Shown here one piece after another: positions 60,798-64,000 of a stretch of 64,000 nucleotides of DNA (positions are counted from its first letter, which is position 1; every line of letters begins with the position of its first letter). Both the position numbers and the translations under genes were made by a program. The stretch covers positions 186,001 to 250,000 of the forward strand of contig NZ_BMJT01000002.1 of NCBI RefSeq assembly GCF_014643595.1. The letters are read 5' to 3'. The notes beneath the pieces were generated by a model, which saw only the letters and a program-made list of their open reading frames with translations, did no database searches and was not told where the DNA came from. This DNA comes from Lysinibacillus alkalisoli. Lineage in GTDB: Bacteria > Bacillota > Bacilli > Bacillales_A > Planococcaceae.

Positions 60798-61310
60798 ATG
60801 AGAAAAAAACATTCCCATGAAATGGAGGAGGCATTTATCGCGTTTATACGAGCGAACCGGCAACGTTTTTATTTTTTAGCATATAGCTATACAAAAAATG
60901 AACAAGATGCACTTGATATTGTACAAGATAGCATTCAAAAAGCGATGCAAGCCTTACATAGACTAGAACATTTTACATATATTAAAAGTTGGTTTTATAA
61001 AATTGTAGTGCGAACAGCTATTGACTTTTTACGCAAAAATAAACGTTTACAAGTCACGGATGATGCACAACTTGAACACTTTATCCCTGCTTATGAAGAT
61101 GATTATACTGACTTCGATTTAACAAAAGCTTTAGACGCATTGCCATTAAAATATCGAGAGGTTATTATTTTGCATTATTTTGAAGACTTAACGCTAGCTG
61201 ATGTAGCCATTGTATTGAACGTAAATATCAATACCATTAAGTCACGTTTATACCGTGCTCTACAGTTATTAAAAATTGATTTGCAAGAGGAGGAAACCAC
61301 TGATGAGTAA
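60798..61310 (+). CDS. ECF RNA polymerase sigma factor, SigV-like (second copy)
   Basis: A 170-residue ECF sigma. Region 2 is seen in YSYTKNEQDALDIVQDSIQKA and region 4 in DLTLADVAIVLNVNINTIKS followed by RLYRALQLLK. It is similar along its length to the sigma at 13 kb, which suggests a duplication. AAAGGAG precedes the ATG. The anti-sigma gene overlaps by eight bases, and an ECF-type promoter lies upstream. Confidence 0.92.
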   Translation: MRKKHSHEMEEAFIAFIRANRQRFYFLAYSYTKNEQDALDIVQDSIQKAMQALHRLEHFTYIKSWFYKIVVRTAIDFLRKNKRLQVTDDAQLEHFIPAYEDDYTDFDLTKALDALPLKYREVIILHYFEDLTLADVAIVLNVNINTIKSRLYRALQLLKIDLQEEETTDE

Positions 61311-62049
61311 TAAGTTAAAGCAACTAGAAAAACATTATACCGCTACCCCAATCCCTGATGCGCTCGATTTTGTAGTGGAATATGCTTTGCAAGAGAACAA
61401 ACGTTTACAGAGACGTAAGCGGGTATGGCGTCCTGTAGCTTGGGGAATAATGCTTGCTCTTTTAGTTATAGTAGTGAACAATAGTTCTTTTTTTACTCAG
61501 TTCTTGCATAAGACCTCGCCTGTAAATGAAGCAGAGATTTCAATGCCAAAAACGGTGACTACTCATCATGATCAACTGTTAGCGTTAGAAGGTAAAGAAA
61601 GTGCTCAACAAGTGTATGACAATTATAAAATAAGTGAACAGGCAGCTCGTATTACTAATAATTATGTTGTAGCACTAGAAAGTAATGAGTTATTATCACT
61701 TAGTAAATATTCAACAGCAAGTTATTCATTACCAGGTCATCTTAACTACTATACATTTAATACTGCGAAAATGGAGACATTACAATTACCTGATTTATTT
61801 GTGAATGATCGTTATATCAAAGTTATTAATGATGTGATACGTCAACAAATACAAACAAAATCATATGACGGGGAACATGCTCAATTGGCGGATCACTTTA
61901 CAACGATTACCCCTTATCAAAGTTTCTACATCACAAGTGAGCATAAACTAGTCATTATTATCGAATCTACAATAGGTGAGCAACTAGCATTTAAAATACC
62001 AACAGCGGTTTTACAACCTTTATTAGTGTCTACACAATATATAAAGTAG
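61303..62049 (+). CDS. RsiV-like anti-sigma factor (divergent DUF3298-type domain)
   Basis: The 248-residue protein has the cytoplasmic N-terminal pattern seen in the first RsiV-like protein, with TPIPDALDFVV, a single membrane segment near residues 42-60 (WGIMLALLVIVVNN) and an extracytoplasmic domain. The C-terminal element FYITSEHKLVIIIE lacks the FxxYxIA core of the DUF3298 motif, so the ligand may have diverged. The ATG at 61303 has GAGGAGGAAACC upstream, and the start overlaps the sigma stop. Confidence 0.85.
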   Translation: MSNKLKQLEKHYTATPIPDALDFVVEYALQENKRLQRRKRVWRPVAWGIMLALLVIVVNNSSFFTQFLHKTSPVNEAEISMPKTVTTHHDQLLALEGKESAQQVYDNYKISEQAARITNNYVVALESNELLSLSKYSTASYSLPGHLNYYTFNTAKMETLQLPDLFVNDRYIKVINDVIRQQIQTKSYDGEHAQLADHFTTITPYQSFYITSEHKLVIIIESTIGEQLAFKIPTAVLQPLLVSTQYIK

Positions 62050-62062
62050 GGGGTAATAGTAG

Positions 62063-62422
62063 ATGAAACGATGGTTAATGAGTGGGATAATGTTAGTATT
62101 ATTGGTGACAGGGTGTGCGAATGAGCAAACATTGCAAGATTATGTGATAAAACATGATGTCCGTCATTTAGATAAAATTACTTTACAGCATGGCACTACA
62201 GGAGAAAAGGTCGTCTTAACAGTTGAGCAACGTAAAGCGCTATGGCAAAAAATAAAGGAGACACAAATTCAAGATGGTAATAATATGGACGCTAAAGGTT
62301 GGCGTTATCGCATGATATTATATGATGGTGATAAAATAGTTGAGGTTGGTGATACATTAACGATCACTACACCAGACCTCTATGATGAAATTACGATGTA
62401 TTTTGAGGGGGAACATAAATGA
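62063..62422 (+). CDS. small putative lipoprotein
   Basis: A 119-residue protein with a signal sequence ending LVTGC (lipobox cysteine at 18). The remaining domain (DGNNMDAKGWRYRMILYDGD and VEVGDTLTI) is likely beta-rich. I recognise no family. It is 13 bases after the anti-sigma gene, so it may belong to the same ECF operon and regulon. GGGGGTAATAG precedes the ATG. Confidence 0.75.
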   Translation: MKRWLMSGIMLVLLVTGCANEQTLQDYVIKHDVRHLDKITLQHGTTGEKVVLTVEQRKALWQKIKETQIQDGNNMDAKGWRYRMILYDGDKIVEVGDTLTITTPDLYDEITMYFEGEHK

Positions 62423-63042
62423 CATTAGTATTATTTGATTTTGACGGCACGATAGCGGATTCTAAGAAAGTATTTTTAGCTTGTTGGAATGAACTTGCAG
62501 CACAAAAAGGATATAAAGAAGCAACAGAAGAAGACATGAAGCTTGCACAAACGATGACGATTAAAGAGCGATGTCAGCATTTTAAACTTCCGTTTCATAA
62601 AATACCATTATTGATCCCCGCGCTTTATGCAAGTTTTAAAACACGTAGTCATGAAGTGCCTCTATTTGATGGTATAAAAGAAACCATCGAACAATTGCAA
62701 CAAGCAGGCTGCGAGCTGGCCATTGTGTCATCTAATGATGCAGATAATATTAGAGCTGTCTTAACACAGCACCATATTCCCATCTCGACCATATATACTT
62801 CACGCAAACTTTTCGGTAAAGATAAAATGATTATGAAAATCAAAGAGAAAAGGCCATCGCACGAGCGAGAGCTCATTTATGTAGGAGATGAGGTACGCGA
62901 TATAGAGGCTTGTCGTCATAGTAAAATACCAATTATTTGGGTTGATTGGGGGTATGATGCTGCGTCACTAGTCGAAAAATACCAACCCGATTTTATCGCA
63001 CACAAGCCGTCTGACATCTTTAGTCATATCGTTAAAAATTAA
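62419..63042 (+). CDS. HAD-superfamily hydrolase
   Basis: The 207-residue protein has HAD motif I FDFDGTIADSK, motif II VSSNDADN, motif III lysine around KDKMIMKIK, and motif IV YVGDEVRDIEACR with a downstream aspartate WVDWG. It is of the PGP-like clade with an alpha-helical cap. It overlaps the lipoprotein gene stop by four bases, so both are in the ECF operon. The function is unassigned. Confidence 0.87.
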   Translation: MTLVLFDFDGTIADSKKVFLACWNELAAQKGYKEATEEDMKLAQTMTIKERCQHFKLPFHKIPLLIPALYASFKTRSHEVPLFDGIKETIEQLQQAGCELAIVSSNDADNIRAVLTQHHIPISTIYTSRKLFGKDKMIMKIKEKRPSHERELIYVGDEVRDIEACRHSKIPIIWVDWGYDAASLVEKYQPDFIAHKPSDIFSHIVKN

Positions 63043-63125
63043 AGGCGCAACTATTTTACTGAATTAGGTTTTAGCTACAAAGAAGTAGGGCATTGAACCG
63101 ATAAACGACTTAAGGAGTGTTTACA

Positions 63126-63299
63126 ATGACAATAACTATTGCAACAGCCCTACAAACAGAAAGTCGAAACTATCGGGAGGAATTACTCACATTACAAGAT
63201 GAAATGCAACGTCTATCATTGGATTTAAAACAATTATTACATGATATTCATACGACACTGCATGAAGATGATAATGATAGTCGCCCTTACTGTAAGTGA
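63126..63299 (+). CDS. small coiled-coil protein
   Basis: A 57-residue soluble protein with a continuous amphipathic helix (ESRNYREELLTLQDEMQRLS, then LDLKQLLHDIHTTL), probably a coiled coil. The ATG at 63126 is preceded by TAAGGAG. It is a plausible small gene but I cannot recognise it; the helix is consistent with a self-assembling or scaffold-type peptide. Confidence 0.55.
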   Translation: MTITIATALQTESRNYREELLTLQDEMQRLSLDLKQLLHDIHTTLHEDDNDSRPYCK

Positions 63300-63382
63300 G
63301 TAATACTAAGACATATTATATAAATGCATGGCAATATGTCTTGCTATCCGTTTAGGGGGATAAACGTAAGGAGAGAAAGGTT

Positions 63383-63667
63383 ATGTTACAACGCAGATGG
63401 CTTTTTATGTTAACAGTCACTTTTATGTTATTATTTACATGGATTGCCTACCGCGAATGGCTTTTTAATGATCGGATTTTACAAGATGGCACGGCCACTA
63501 CGTATTTTAGTCAAGCATTAACATATTTAGTATTAGCCATTACAACGCTTGGTTTTTATGCTAGACGTGCTACAAACATGACAAGAGTAATTTGGCTTGT
63601 CATGACGCTAGCTGTTTTAGTATCACCAATAATAGGCTTAACAATGCTTGCATATATCGCCTTTTAA
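63383..63667 (+). CDS. small membrane protein
   Basis: The 94-residue protein has three hydrophobic segments (WLFMLTVTFMLLFTWIAY, ALTYLVLAITTLGFYA, VIWLVMTLAVLVSPIIGLT). No family was recognised. GGAGAGAAAGGTT precedes the ATG. It is followed by a DUF4181-like gene on the same strand, with which it probably shares an operon. Confidence 0.65.
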   Translation: MLQRRWLFMLTVTFMLLFTWIAYREWLFNDRILQDGTATTYFSQALTYLVLAITTLGFYARRATNMTRVIWLVMTLAVLVSPIIGLTMLAYIAF

Positions 63668-63704
63668 TACAGAATCACGTATAATGTAAGGGGAGGTGTA
63701 GCAG

Positions 63705-64000
63705 TTGTTACCTTGGCTTGTTTTGCTTGGTCTCATCTTGTTATTATATGTAAACAGTGTATGGATTCGAAAAGTTTTAGGTGTAGAACGTCGTTCATTT
63801 GTAGACGACTATATGAATGACCAACATCGCAAAATAACGAAATATATACAGATGAGCTGTCTTGTAATTGTTGTTATACTTGCTTTTAGTGGCTCATGGT
63901 TTTCATCATATCCACAGCTTTTCGGCATTGCTGTGTTACTTTTTATTACGCTAACAGAAAGTGTACGTATTTATATGTTATATCGTTATGGAAATAATAA
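63705..64000 (+). CDS. DUF4181-like membrane protein (partial, 3' end outside window)
   Basis: The frame starts at TTG 63705, preceded by GGGGAGGTG, and remains open to the window end. An N-terminal hydrophobic segment (LLPWLVLLGLILLLYV) is followed by KVLGVERRSFVDDYMNDQHR and two more hydrophobic segments. The arrangement fits the DUF4181 family of Bacillus, whose role is unknown. Only about 98 codons are visible, so the end is missing. Confidence 0.65.
   Translation, partial: MLPWLVLLGLILLLYVNSVWIRKVLGVERRSFVDDYMNDQHRKITKYIQMSCLVIVVILAFSGSWFSSYPQLFGIAVLLFITLTESVRIYMLYRYGNN

Noticed and set aside
1-64000. CRISPR arrays, tRNA or rRNA genes, insertion sequences
   Set aside because: No regularly spaced repeats, cloverleaf-type genes, rRNA segments or transposase frames were recognised on reading.

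Overview
The window is 64 kb of AT-rich, gene-dense bacterial chromosome. Gene content points to a Gram-positive member of the Bacillales: lipobox lipoproteins, S-layer homology (SLH) anchoring, ECF sigma/anti-sigma pairs, a YfkAB radical SAM protein, Shine-Dalgarno sites close to AGGAGG, and GTG/TTG starts. A Planococcaceae-type genus (Kurthia, Lysinibacillus or Solibacillus-like) is my best guess, but this is inference and not proven. I see no rRNA, tRNA, CRISPR array, prophage or insertion sequence.

Layout. 1-3.5 kb: end of the leucine operon (leuC partial, leuD), then a DUF47 protein with a PiT phosphate transporter and an HXXEE membrane protein. 4.0-9.5 kb: a cobalamin riboswitch with a terminator, followed by a 1,675-residue SLH surface protein that combines helical toroid-like repeats with a transcobalamin-like DUF4430 domain. 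9.5-13.5 kb (minus strand): YfkAB radical SAM protein, a YczE-like membrane protein, paired fluoride channels, and a SigV/RsiV-like pair with an ECF-type promoter. 13.6-20.5 kb: housekeeping and accessory genes (PatA-like aminotransferase, drug efflux, glutathione peroxidase, flavin monooxygenase-like protein, HAD phosphatase). 20.5-25.3 kb: a four-gene operon with an NRAMP-like transporter lacking the metal-binding motifs, a reductase/epimerase without the usual lysine, a DapA-family lyase or aldolase, and a PrpR-like sensor-regulator. A cre-like site and a perfect 12-bp inverted repeat precede it. 25.3-30.9 kb: a CueP copper-binding lipoprotein, an ECF sigma factor fused into an operon with an ABC transporter, and signal peptidase I.

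31-35 kb: thiMDE under a TPP riboswitch, and ilvE. 35-40.7 kb: small unknowns, an alpha/beta hydrolase, a GyrI-like protein, a methyltransferase, an orphan response regulator, and an AraC regulator coupled to a membrane protein. 40.8-47.8 kb: an iron-siderophore ABC uptake operon with a perfect Fur box, two tandem paralogous binding proteins and a fused double permease, then a second AraC regulator and a MATE exporter. 48-50.7 kb: a 24-codon mini-gene, a papain-fold hydrolase and a class A beta-lactamase-like protein. 50.7-58.1 kb: a hydantoin-type catabolic cluster (XRE-cupin regulator, hyuA, hyuB, cupin, NCS1 permease, deoxyribosyltransferase-like protein, glyoxalase-like protein). 58.2-59 kb: a decayed chemoreceptor. 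59-64 kb: serC, a second SigV/RsiV-like pair, a lipoprotein with a HAD hydrolase, and small membrane proteins running off the end.

The most novel-looking items are the riboswitch-controlled transcobalamin-like SLH protein, the divergent NRAMP operon, the sigma/ABC-transporter operon in which the ATPase carries an anti-sigma-like N-terminus, and the hydantoin cluster with repeated AATTACAGT elements in its regulator promoter.
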